Assembly: GCA_038496445.1 (NCBI GenBank)
Contig: JALMLS010000364.1
Location: 1 to 24,501, forward strand
Direction of reading: 5' to 3'
Length of the DNA: 24,501 nt
DNA from: Trichosphaerium sp. ATCC 40318
Taxonomy: Eukaryota > Discosea > Flabellinia > Trichosidae
Part shown: positions 7,762-20,474 of the stretch, piece after piece
Numbering within the stretch: the first letter of the stretch is position 1
How the letters are laid out: every line of letters starts with the position of its first letter
The notes under the pieces: model-generated
Seen by the model: the letters and a program-made list of their open reading frames with translations, nothing else
Told to the model about the DNA's origin: nothing
Databases searched by the model: none
Position numbers and translations under genes: made by a program

Positions 7762-9579
7762 TTAGAGTTTTGAAGATAACCTTCGGAGTTTTTGTCTAAC
7801 CTCTAATGTCTGTGCGGGTTGATTTGAAGCAAACCTGAACGTTGCTTTTGACCACCATATTGAAAAACTTATAACTTTACCAAGGTTAGCATTAAGTAGC
7901 GGATAATTCTCCACTATAGAACAAAGTTTATCAGTAAGCTCTTCTAGTTCATCTGAAATATCTTTAGGCTAAACAAAAGTTAATACAAAAGAAAAGGCTT
8001 CGGAGGTTTTTGGTTTCAAAAAAAAAAAGTCTTCCGAGACAGGATAAATTATCGTACAAGTGAAGGTAGTAGTATATTAGTGTTGTTGGTCAGTTGAACA
8101 CTTGTAGGTTGTTTCCGATGACTATTAAATAGTGCTTCTGCGCAAACCTACTTCACGTTAGACGTACGAAGCGCGCCAGAAAATCTTTCGTTAGTAAAAA
8201 AACCCCGACGAACCAGTTGAAGTTTCGAATAAGCGTAGTTAACAACAGTTGCAGCGTTACAGCTATCACTATACGTATCTTTTTCAAGCATTTCTACGCA
8301 CTGTTTATACGCGCTCATATCATCAATACTTAAAACAAAAAGTAAATAAAGCGTCTCGAGAGCTAGTACCAAAGAAGAATAGAAAAGGGCAAGAAGATTC
8401 GCACTTTCTAGGGAAATCTTTTTTGCGGACTTGGCCAGCAACGTAAAGCAAGGAGTTATAACTTTGGTCTCTGTCAGAAATTTGCAAGCTATCCCCTCTT
8501 TGTATAATTTGAGATAAAATCTCTACGAAAGGTTTAGCAACACGTGATATTGGCGTTATTCTTAAAAAAGGTGTTTCATACCATCACTTTGTTCTTTGTA
8601 AGTTTCGTGAGACGGCAGTCCTTGCGCTCTAGCCAAGTCAGCCAATATACTCAACCCACCTATTGAGATGAGTAAGAAATGGGCATGTGTCAATCATCGT
8701 ACCAGCGACACGAGGGCTTAGTTTTACCCAAGTGTTCTCAGCAAGGAAAGCGCAAATTGTCATAAAATCACCAAAATGTTTTTGTTGTCCTAAGAAAACA
8801 ACACCATGAGCTTTTCAGAACGCTAAGAAAAGTGCCCCGATACCTCTTTGAAGTGCCCCGTATGCCAGGATACTAAAAACTTCAAGCATCCTTGGTTCTG
8901 AGAGCCATACTACGCGTAACAAAGTTATTCTTAAACTCGAACTCGGTACACTCACCAATTGAATTACGCATTATGCCCAGAATACTCTCAGAGGTCCAAA
9001 AATCAACAGGTACACCCTACAACCGCACAATAAGGATATTACCTCTTTTGAAAAAAAGTTCAAAAAGTCGAAGCCACGTGCATAAAATGGGTATATATTT
9101 TCGCGATAGAACCGTAAATAACTTGTTATATGAGCGCTTATGTTAAAGTGATTTCCAATCGCAGGAATCTACAAACAAAAAAAATTATAATTGAGGATCG
9201 TTTAACACTGCTTATTTATACGAATAATGATATTACCTGTTTAGAGTGTTCTTGTAGACGCATAAAATGTTTTAGATTGTTTAGTTCTATCTCTAATTGC
9301 CTTGTTTCTGCTCTATATGTATTTACCTGTGCCAGCATTGCGCTAGGCGTTCCTTTTAGGGTCAAAAAAATCGTTTTAACTTCGAGTTCGGTTACCTTTC
9401 TTTGGACCTGGTTTTTTTTTGGTTGTGTAGGTGCAAACAGCCGCATTATCCCTACACTGGCTGCACGGTAACTGTCCGTCACATTTGCAGTGCTTTTGGC
9501 TACAACGAGTACAAGCTCTCGCAGCTTGATTGTACTTACGCCTTTTAGCCAGTGGAGCGATCCCGTTGCCTTGTAACAT
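7762..9579 (-). CDS. Zn2Cys6 transcription regulator, multi-exon
   Basis: Exons read from the minus strand: 9396-9579, 9237-9352, 9043-9168, 8956-9016, 8844-8909, 8703-8810, 8582-8659, then about 8168-8522 (one unresolved junction near 8400-8470), 8058-8137 and 7762-7968. The ATG at 9579 is the first in frame before the cluster. Residues about 17-44 hold a perfect CX2CX6CX5CX2CX6C binuclear zinc cluster (CTRCSQKHCKCDGQLPCSQC and onward), then a basic linker KKKPGPKKG and a coiled-coil-like helix (QLEIELNNLKHFMRL). The middle region resembles the fungal-specific regulator domain: NIYPFYARGF, SILAYGALQ, ILADLARAQGLPSHE. Later come LQLVRRGFFTNERF and HRKQPTSVQLTNNTNILLPS, which fit the E-RR / GRP / LP segment. 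Such proteins bind CGG-type sites in the nucleus; the target pathway is unknown. Some introns appear very short (26, 30 and 33 nt), and the last third might contain a small frameshift. Confidence 0.72.
8138..8167 (-). other. 30-nt intron in the regulator gene
   Basis: It has a full set of signals: gtacgt donor, CTAAC branch, gcgcag acceptor. Its removal deletes an in-frame TAG and keeps the frame from RFSGALQ into ALFNSHRKQ. Confidence 0.65.
9017..9042 (-). other. very short intron candidate (26 nt)
   Basis: Begins gtaata and ends ggttgtag. Only removing it in phase 0 links ...LNFFSKEG to VPVDFWTSESILGIMR. A longer choice (59 nt, acceptor CTCTGAG) is also frame-compatible but uses an atypical acceptor, so the size is not settled. 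Confidence 0.4.
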
Positions 9580-10290
9580 CACGTATAAAGCAGTAGAGTA
9601 CAACAACACGTGCAGTTGTTTCCGCGTAGATCAGAATGCGCACAATGTGAACTAAAAACTAGCTTGAATCAAATGTTGCTATTGTGATGTAGTTTGCTCT
9701 GTTGGAGAATTAATTTGCCCGACAAAGACGGTAGTCCGTCGTAAATTCCGCAAAAAAACAAAAAAAGTAGCGCGAATTCAAGTAAAATTTTTTGTAGTTT
9801 CGGCTGTTGTCTTATTCATGTGCTCAGGGTATTGAAAAAACACTTATACCTTAATTGGGGGTGATGGGTGTTGTGGCTATGAGAAGTTTTAGCAGAGTGA
9901 GCTTGTAGTAGTCTTGATTGTTTGATAGTGACGTATACGCTTAGTTTTCACTGTAATTGTAGCGATGCAACTACAAATCAGATTAGGAACCAATAATTCG
10001 CGAACCTTTTTTTGGCTGAAAAAAAAAAAGTCTCAGAAAGCTCTTGTTTGGTCTCGTACTTAGCTGTGACTTGTCAATTTTACACTAAATCGCTACTTCT
10101 AACTGTAATATTGCCTATAGCGACGTAAGGTACAAATCGTTGGCGCGTTTTCTTTTAATTCAAATATCAAAGTACCTCTGTGTTTCGTAAAACGTATTTC
10201 TTATCCAAATTACCGTTTCATAAGCTTTTGTTGGTTTGTCAGATTTTTTGCCGGCAACTACAACCAATAACATATTGTAGAGTATTCAAG
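9580..10290. promoter_or_regulatory. divergent upstream region between the zinc-cluster regulator and the checkpoint kinase
   Basis: 711 bp between two divergent ATG codons, with poly-A/T tracts (10018-10029 and others) and a CACGTG at 9607-9612, 30 bp upstream of the regulator start. No coding character was seen. Several TATATA-poor AT stretches, but no clear core promoter. Confidence 0.45.
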
Positions 10291-13177
<2,887 letters not shown>

Positions 13178-13676
13178 ACTCAACCCTTTATTCAATTAAT
13201 GGTTTTTGTCTGAGTCTCAACATATATTACCAATATACCTTCCTTGTAAATTTTAAAACCAGGCTTTATGGTTTTAAATATCCGTTCTCACAGACGTATG
13301 CTCTGATATTAGGACAGAACAAGCATTTTCAACTTTTTGATTTTGTGAGTTTGCTTTTTGCTTGCTCTTGTAATGACATTGGTAAGATTAAACTCAAGAT
13401 TAAATAAGCTTCATGTCCTGCATCTGTACTACATCAGATTACAATTGATGTGTTACAACAATGGTATGCTTTACTTTGTTCACATAATCGCCCTATCTTT
13501 ACACGTATTTCAATCGTTTTCCGTCTTTGTTTGAGGCTCAGTTTAACAGTTTTTTTGTTGTAGGTTAACTTACCATAGGGTGTCTTAAATCAATATGACT
13601 CTTGACAAAGTAAGACACAAATAAAAGCGCCTTTACTAAACCATAGATAAAAGAAATCAAATACCGATTTGTTAAC
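13178..13676. other. spacer downstream of the kinase gene
   Basis: About 500 bp, T-rich, with the kinase 3' untranslated region expected in it. A 77-codon frame starting at the stop of the kinase gene lacks coding character. Nothing else was recognised. Confidence 0.5.
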
Positions 13677-14225
13677 ATGAACATTGAACTTATTTTACTT
13701 TCAACAAACTTGAAAAGTTTTGGTGTAATCGTTAAGTCCTGGCTAAGCCTAGTAAATCAAAGTACAACAATGGAAAGCCCTCCTTTCCCAATTAATTTGC
13801 ATTCAGCATACGAATACTATCTCCAAACGCATAATACCGATTTTCAACACATAAAATCAACAGCAACACCAATACAGCGTGAAATGTTTGATAGTGACGT
13901 CACTAGAGCGATTAATAGCGTTCTTGCCTCTGCGGCAGCAGAAATAAAGTCCAAGTTAGCCACAGTACTTTCAAACTTTACTAAAGCGCTCCCCCGCTCT
14001 ACCTACAACCGCGAAGACTCCATAGCGCCACAAATACAAACGAAAAAGCTCTTCCGAACACCGTACGTATCACCGTTCCATATTCAAAAAATATTTCGCG
14101 CCAAACAGTTTCAGAAATTACAAAGAATTTTTGTTTCCCGTGTCTGTCTCAAAAGCGATATTGCGCCAATCACATTTTTTAAAAGTGGTCCATTGACAAG
14201 CTATTTCATGGAACCTACAGCGTAG
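13677..14225 (+). CDS. ORF of unknown function, possible 5' exon of the F-box/LRR gene
   Basis: 182 codons from the first ATG. The in-frame ATG at 13770 (MESPPFPINLHSAYEYYLQ) is a more likely start, because the residues before it look non-coding. The following 100 residues are polar and helix-prone (MFDSDVTRAINSVLASAAAE, IKSKLATVLSNFTKALP); no known domain. An alternative reading: a consensus donor (CC|gtacgt) at 14063 is in the right phase to splice to the acceptor at 14330, giving a 268-nt intron and fusing 97 residues to the F-box of the next gene (585 aa in all). Then the frame after 14062 would be intronic. I cannot decide between a separate gene and this join. Confidence 0.45.
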   Translation: MNIELILLSTNLKSFGVIVKSWLSLVNQSTTMESPPFPINLHSAYEYYLQTHNTDFQHIKSTATPIQREMFDSDVTRAINSVLASAAAEIKSKLATVLSNFTKALPRSTYNREDSIAPQIQTKKLFRTPYVSPFHIQKIFRAKQFQKLQRIFVSRVCLKSDIAPITFFKSGPLTSYFMEPTA

Positions 14226-14330
14226 AATAGACAAGTTTTTTTGACACTTTTTTTTTTGCGAAACGTTTTGTATGGTTTTCAAATATTTCGGAACATAGTC
14301 ATCGCTTTGCACTACCTGACAATTATTAAG

Positions 14331-15865
14331 GCCAAAAGCAACCAAAACGTGTTTATTAGACCTCCCACCAGAGATTATTTGCTTGATTCTACAATACACG
14401 TACAGTGCAGCACAGACATGTGTGTTATTCGCAGATATTATACACAACATCATTGGCTATGTCACTGCTCAAGTCACACCAGAAGATGCAATGGTTATTT
14501 GTCACTACAAAGGTAGGTCGCGCTTTATGCCTATGTATAGCACGTGTTTTATACAATATTTGTATATTTATCTATCCTCTAGGTGTAATGGCAAACACTC
14601 TGATAACAATTGATGCGGAGCACAACAATAATACCCATTGGTTTTCAGGATGTAGAAAACTTGATTTTGGGTATGATTTAATTGACGAAGTTCATCTTCC
14701 TGGTATCCACACTATCAGTGTTGCATTCACAAATACATCAGATAAAGCCATCAAAGGATTTGCTGGTGTACATACAATTAATCTTGAAGAGACTCCAGTG
14801 ACAAATCAAGGCATTGCCTATCTAAAAGGTGTACATGAGATTAATCTTAGAGGTTGCAGAAAAGTTACTGATGTTAATGCCCTTAAAGGCGTTCACACTA
14901 TCATCCTCAGTGAAACACGTGTAAGCGATGAAGGTATACAGGAACTAACAGGTGCACATACAGTAGACCTTAGTTATAGTTTGAATTTTTCAGATAAAGG
15001 CATCAAAGCCCTTGCTGGTGTACATACAATTAATCTTGACCATACCAGGGTTACAAATGTTGCCTATCTAAAAGGTGTACATACTATAAATCTTAGTAAC
15101 TGCGACAGGTTATTGGACGAAGGCTTAAAAGAACTAAACGGTGTTCACACTATTGACCTCTTTAATACTGGCGTAACAGATGAAGGCATTAAAACATTGG
15201 GTGGTGTTCACACAATCAACCTCCAAAATACTAGAGTAACAGATGAAGGTGTTATGGCACTTGCTGGTGTTCATACTATTAACCTGCAATATAGTAACAT
15301 AACAGATAGAGGCATCCTTGCACTTGGAGGTGTTCATATCATCGATCTAGAAAATACTGAAGTAACTGATGAAGGTATAACAGCACTCAAAGGTGTTCAT
15401 AATATTAACCTGAATTACACATGTGTAACTGATAAAGGTGTAACAGCGCTTGAAGGTGTTCATACTATTTACCTTAGTGGCACTAAAATAACAGATAAAA
15501 GCATTCTTGCACTTAAAGGTGTTCATACAATTGATCTTTCAGATACGAGTGTTACAGGTAAAAATCTCTCATCTTTGGCTGGTGTTCACACCATTGATCT
15601 TTGCAATTGTCCTATCGTTACTGGTATATCAGTACTCAAGGGAGTTCATACAATTTACTTACAGCATACAGATATTACAGACAAGGATGTAAATGCTTTA
15701 GTTGGTGTTCATACAATTGATCTAACTGGTTGTACTAATGTTACAGAAGAGTGTGGTAAATTTGCAGAAGATAAGTTGGATTATTCTATTATAAAAGCAA
15801 TGCGCGATGCTGTCTGGGGATATACAGATAAAGTTGAGCGACGTAGAATCAACCCCTATTTTTAA
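14331..15865 (+). CDS. F-box/LRR protein with 17 GVHTI repeats (copy 2)
   Basis: Exons 14331-14512 and 14583-15865 around a 70-nt intron (gtaggt to cctctag); phases match, TAA ends at 15865. The first exon enters in phase 2 from an upstream exon, perhaps the one at 13770-14062. It encodes an F-box: LLDLPPEIICLILQYTYSAA, then QTCVLFADIIHNIIGY, aligned with copy 1 residue for residue. The second exon encodes seventeen repeats of about 20-23 residues, consensus GVHTINLxxTxVTDEGIxAL, and a C-terminal cap with a charged end (KVERRRINPYF). Compared with copy 1 the repeats are more often of the T/N type than the C type, and some are shortened (VTDVNALKGVH, VTNVAYLKGVH). As an SCF substrate receptor it would bind Skp1 and a target on the LRR concave face (inference from family). 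No breaks. Confidence 0.85.
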
Positions 15866-16240
15866 GCAGCAAATCAAGTTCCTGGAAACAAGAGGTGCTT
15901 ATCCTAAAGAGGTGGCGTTTGTACATAGTATTCAATTCCCATGTTTGTTTATTAAATGTTTCCACTTTCATCATGTTACTGTCGTTATATTGTTACGGTA
16001 CTTCAATGCCTTTTGGGTGTTGCTTAGGCAAATAATGTTTATCAATAAACTAAAAAGCGATTTCATTCAGAGAAAACAGCAATTGTTTTTGCTTAAATAA
16101 TACCAAGGTATTCAGCTGGGGTTTATACGTTATTGTACGGAAATAACAATATTGCGATACATTAGGCGAAAAAAAGTAGCCCAGTTGGTAGATATCCGTT
16201 AATATTTGTTACAGTAACTCTTTCTTACGACGATTATAAA
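15866..16240. other. spacer
   Basis: About 375 bp, AT-rich, after the LRR gene. No coding frame with recognisable character. A CACGTG begins at 16241 just before the next candidate exons. Confidence 0.5.
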
Positions 16241-16261
16241 CACGTGGACATTTCAAACGTC

Positions 16262-17600
16262 ATGGCTTTTTTGAGTCCGGAGAAAAACAAGATGCAACAA
16301 CTCTTTCAAGGTCCTGTGCCGTACTGTTTGGGCGCTTTCATGATTCTTTGTCATATAAGGGCTGCTATATATGTTGTATGTAAACTCAATGTATTCAGGT
16401 ATACTTATGGATCCGCTCTAAGCATAGCACAAGTTACTAGTGGCAAGAACTTACTGGGATTTTGCTACGTATTCCTTTCATGGTTGTTTTTGTTTCGCCT
16501 GTTGCTTTCTCAGTATAGGTTCAAGATCTGTTATTCTTACTCTCATTCCTTCTTACTATATCATACCAATATCTTATATCTCTATACAGGTAAGAAACAG
16601 CTGTAATGAAACCTTCTTCAGCAAAGCATAAACTCTTTTTTACAGATTACAAGTACCTTTTTTTTAAGTGCTAAGCTTACTAGTTGGCACTATGGAATAT
16701 CTCTCCATACATAAGGTACAAATTTAACGTACAGCATCATTGCCACTAACGATAACAATCTTTTGAGTTTGCATGGCAATTTGCTGTGATCTTCTTGTAT
16801 AAGTATGTGATTCAACAGTGGCGAATTCAAAGAAGGTACGATAGCACAGATAATTGTATCTTTGAAAAAAACCAGCGTGCTTCAGTTTTACTTTGAAGTT
16901 AACCTTTTGTTCCACTTCAACAACTACAAGTCCTATGTCATTGCCTATAACTGCGAGAAGTACACTGCACAACACATAAATCTCGGCCGAATGCATTTAA
17001 TGAAGGTATTGTTAGAGTATAACTACTCACAAAAACACATAAAACAATTGAACTAGTTAGAACTACCTGAGGCACCACGACAGACTCTGTAATTACAAAT
17101 GAAATGGTACCGACAGTGTCTTTATGGTGCTCGATTCTTATCAGGAGAACCAAAAACATGTTTGATACACACGTTCTTGTTGATCTACAATACCAGATTG
17201 GAGGAGAGAATGCGTCTCACTCAGCTTCGATCCCTGGATCACGTAGCCAGAGACCCTTCCCATTTATTAAATTGGATTTATCTTGTACATATACAGCAAA
17301 TTACATAAATCAATGGAAGCATTCAATCAATCAACACAACAACTTATTGAATCGTAATCTGCCATTGTATAGAACTGCTACGTTGTTTTACGATACTACC
17401 ATACTTAAACAACTACCTCTCACTTATCAAACGCCAGTAAAATACTTATTTATACTGTCACGGGATTTTCTGGCTGGGGATGTAGCTATGGCATGTTTGG
17501 TGTCATTTATTTCATGCCAATAGTTTGCAGCTGGGTTACTGTATTTGAGTCTTTGTTCTTGCGTACTTGTACTGTTTAGTTTTTTCCTGCTCAGAATTGA
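16262..17600 (+). CDS. candidate upstream exons of the receptor gene (structure unresolved)
   Basis: Several plus-strand frames have coding character but the splice pattern is unclear. From ATG 16262: MAFLSPEKNKMQQLFQGPVP, then the hydrophobic stretch YCLGAFMILCH; it could hold a signal anchor. After an acceptor at 16818: GEFKEGTIAQIIVSLKKTSV, continuing as an ectodomain-like stretch to about 16998. From about 17073: DSVITNEMVPTVSLWCS, then NMFDTHVLVDLQYQIGGENA and on to FILSRDFL near 17470. A Gly/Cys patch (GFSGWGCSYGMFG in one frame, about 17463-17501) recalls the end of an EGF-like repeat. These lie on the same strand and just upstream of the PA-7TM exons, so they probably encode the N-terminal part of its extracellular region. 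The minus strand also has open frames here (16724-17159), which I judge less likely. Confidence 0.35.
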
Positions 17601-17771
17601 TTGTATGTTTTCCGGACATTAAGTCCTGGCAATCACTTAGGCCTGAGTAGAGTTAAATTCAACTTGTAGTTTATTTACTTCACTGGCATGGTATCGCAAA
17701 GTCCGAAACAGTATTGTGAGCTACAACATGGTATCTAACTATTAATACAGGAGCGACGATCTTATTTTTAG

Positions 17772-19606
17772 TGTTTACTTCAATATTTATTTACAATACC
17801 GCTGGTCTCCTTGAAATACAAAGCCCTTTGCAGTTAAAGGGAGTATACAAATCAGTTGGTCACGTGATTGGTTCGGTAGAAGAAAATTGGGACAAACGAA
17901 ATATTACGCTCGTACGCAGTGAGTTCCATGATGTAGCAGGTGCGCTCGATATGGTTATTTTATTATTTATTTTGTTCTATTTATTTTTGTGGCATAAATT
18001 TCCAACAACAAACAATTGTTTTTTATTAGGCAAAGCAGTAATTATAGAAAGCGACTCGAATGACTTTGAAAAAGAGTACGTGGAGCATCCAAATTTACAC
18101 GGATATATTAACACGTGATTTGCGAAAAAAAAGATCGCCTTGTCTAAGTGTTTTCCAGTTTTCTAACTTTACCGCTCAAGAAGGGAATTTTACGTAAAAT
18201 TTTCAATCATTTTTTGATGAGTTTTAGTGCCTTTGATCTTCAACGAAGGGGTGCTGTAGTTATTGTATATGTAGTTACTGGCAGTATAAACTTAGGTAGT
18301 ATAGATTTTGTTTTTCCTTGCTGTGTACTGTATTCACTCTAAAAGGTCTCGCGTCGTATCTGCTTCGATACCCTCAAAAAAGTAAAGGCTTGAATATCCC
18401 AGTTGTAACTACATACAAAGACGCTTTCGATCCGGCACTGCTAAACAACACTGAAACCGCTTTTGGGACAGTATATCCAGGTACTATAGAATCGTTTCAT
18501 ACTCGCGGTGCTAATTATATTTCAAGATTTCAATTCATTTCAACATGTGTTTAATCATTGGGGCTACTATCTCACTATTTTCTTACTTATATCATACACA
18601 ACCTTTTGCTTTGGCGTTGCTGTTTGTATACTATGGCAACATATATTTTTTCGATCTAAAACTAACACGTTCATAACAATACCTATTGTTTGTTTGGGGT
18701 TTGAAGCAATCGCCAATTTCCGTGAGTAGAATAATTGGATCTTTCTTCTTTTTTACTGACTGATCCTTTCCAAGGATTACACATATATCCGCACCTTTTC
18801 CAACAGGCTCTAACTTCAGCTTCGGTACCATTCTCGTTGTCAAGTGCTCTATTAGTGACTATGTACTGGTACACAACCCTTTTTCAATTCGTTCTGTGTT
18901 AAAGCTACTGTCATCTGTTCCCAGTTTTGCCTTACTATTTTGTTATTTAAGGCATGAATCTATTTACAATAAAGCAGTGAAGGTGGCTACATTCCTACAA
19001 AAGACAAAGATTGCTTTTATTTGCATCATAGTAGCTTTGTTCGTATTCTTTATTTTGTCGAGTATGTCAAGAACAATATTCTCAGGTAGCCTATCAACCG
19101 CATTAACAGGAATTAATTGGGTACAACTTTACATTTAGCACAGCACGTACTGATTGTTGTAGACCATAATTCTTGGATCAATTGGTGTTATTGTTGTATA
19201 CGGCTTAATAGTATGTCGTACACTGATTATATTCAGCAAGGATACAACGATTAAATTACATCGATTGAACATGGCACGTGAATGAGCTTCTTTTACTTTT
19301 CTATGGCTGAAGGTCGAAGTTTTTTACTTTTTAATAGATGCGTATTCGTCTTTACACTTTTTGTACACTCCAAGTATTGTTCTTCTTTTCTATAATTGGT
19401 GTGGCAGCTGTTATATGTACAATAACTCTTATTTGAATATCCTGTTTATTGCTTACTATTTCTTTTTGGTAGCTCTTAAAGCAGAAGCCGGTTGGTTTGT
19501 TACTGTTGTGATGATGTACATATTTATCCTTGACACACTTTCACTTGTCCAGAGTATACCTTTATGGATGGCTAATAGACGGAGAGTCCATACCTCAAGT
19601 ATGTAA
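17772..19606 (+). CDS. seven-transmembrane receptor-like protein with PA-like ectodomain (5' part unresolved)
   Basis: Proposed exons: 17772-17939, 18030-18079, 18159-18193, 18228-18283, 18346-18480, 18527-18721, 18775-18895, 18925-19120, 19163-19277 and 19339-19606; introns 29-90 nt. The first six joins and those to 19163 match in phase; the join at 19277/19339 does not settle the frame. The ectodomain has the layout of a protease-associated (PA) domain: GKAVIIESDSNDF, then AFDLQRRGAVVIVYVVTG, then GLNIPVVTTYKDAFD. Seven hydrophobic helices follow: GYYLTIFLLISYTTFCFGVA; FITIPIVCLGFEAI; LSSALLVTMYWYTTLFQFVL; IAFICIIVALFVFFIL; ILGSIGVIVVYGLIVC; LQVLFFFSIIGVAAVI (or an alternative frame); WFVTVVMMYIFILDTLSLV. 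A basic end RRR follows the last helix, so N-out/C-in topology is likely. This would be a cell-surface or endomembrane receptor. A further splice (gtatgt at about 19597) could extend the tail to a stop at 19872. A degraded inverted copy lies at 23118-24501. Confidence 0.6.
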
Positions 19607-19695
19607 ATCGTGGAACAGTAAATGCTACAAGTCTCAGTACAGTACAGGCTACTGAATCTATTTGTAATACTCCAGCAAAAATGTGTTCAAACTAC
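18353..19695 (+). repeat. inverted repeat, left arm
   Basis: The sequence from TCGTATCTGCTTCGATACCC (18353) to about AAAATGTGTTCAAAC (19695) recurs in reverse complement from 24501 down to about 23118. Identity is high by eye, with scattered substitutions and small indels. It covers the PA end and all seven membrane exons of the receptor gene. Since the right arm is cut by the window edge, the left arm may begin further left. Confidence 0.92.
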
Positions 19696-20474
19696 ACAAA
19701 AACAATAAATAGTATAACCTGCTGGAACATAAAAATTAGTATTGTAGTCGGAAGCAAGTTTGTGGGGAAAGACAAGAAATGTACAAATCTGCAGGTACAC
19801 TTGAGGTTTGATAGAGTTTACAGCTCTCCAACTTGTGACAATACTGTCAAGACAAAGGCGTTTGAAGGGTAAAAGCTCTTGTGTTCTGGTATTTCATAGC
19901 GTTTGCATGTTTTGCTCTAGATTTGACTGCATTTAAAATACAAAGGTTTAAACCCTTACCAGTTGTTTCACTAATTTGACTAAAGTACACCAACATAGAT
20001 GCCTATGTCTTTTTTTTTGAAATTTTATTTCTACAACTTTTCCGTTTAGATCACTATTAACACTTGTATGTACTTTTTTGTGATTGCTTCTCTTGTATTT
20101 GTTCCGTTTTTTTGTTTTTTTTTTTGGCTGTATCAATGTCCATCTTTTTGTTGAAAGTACTACAAGAGCTCTATGTATGCACCGTAAAAAATGAAAAGGA
20201 ACATGTACATCATATCTCATTTTTGTCAGGAGCAATTTGTTTTTTTTTCTTAGTTTTTTCTTGAACCCACAGAAACACTTGTAAACTTATGCATCTCAGT
20301 GATTGTATCAGTACGATCTACCATGGAAAATAAATTCTTCTTCTCTACAACTGAAGGTGGGATATGAAGAAGAAACCTAAAAAGGTACGTCTACGTGTAA
20401 GTAATTGCGAGTAATGAAAAACAAGTAAATAAAAAAAACCAACTTAAAATCATTTTAAATATGACTTAACATAC
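19696..20474. other. spacer inside the inverted repeat
   Basis: The plus-strand frame to 19872 (Cys/Lys-rich, ending VKTKAFEG) may be a receptor tail exon. Beyond that there are T-rich stretches (20085-20130) and a 95-codon minus frame (19948-20235) of lysine-rich composition caused by poly-T on the plus strand; not judged a gene. Confidence 0.45.

Noticed and set aside
8148-8203. A pair of 19- and 20-nt introns around a 17-nt microexon in the regulator gene
   Set aside because: Both had CTAAC-like branch sites, but one 30-nt intron (8138-8167) explains the same frame with fewer assumptions.
15134-15337. Minus-strand ORF with repeated NTSKC/NAFICY units
   Set aside because: It is the antisense shadow of the GVHTI repeats; its periodicity comes from the plus-strand LRR codons.
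19948-20264. Overlapping Lys-rich (minus) and Phe-rich (plus) ORFs
   Set aside because: Produced by long T tracts on the plus strand; low-complexity, no domain.
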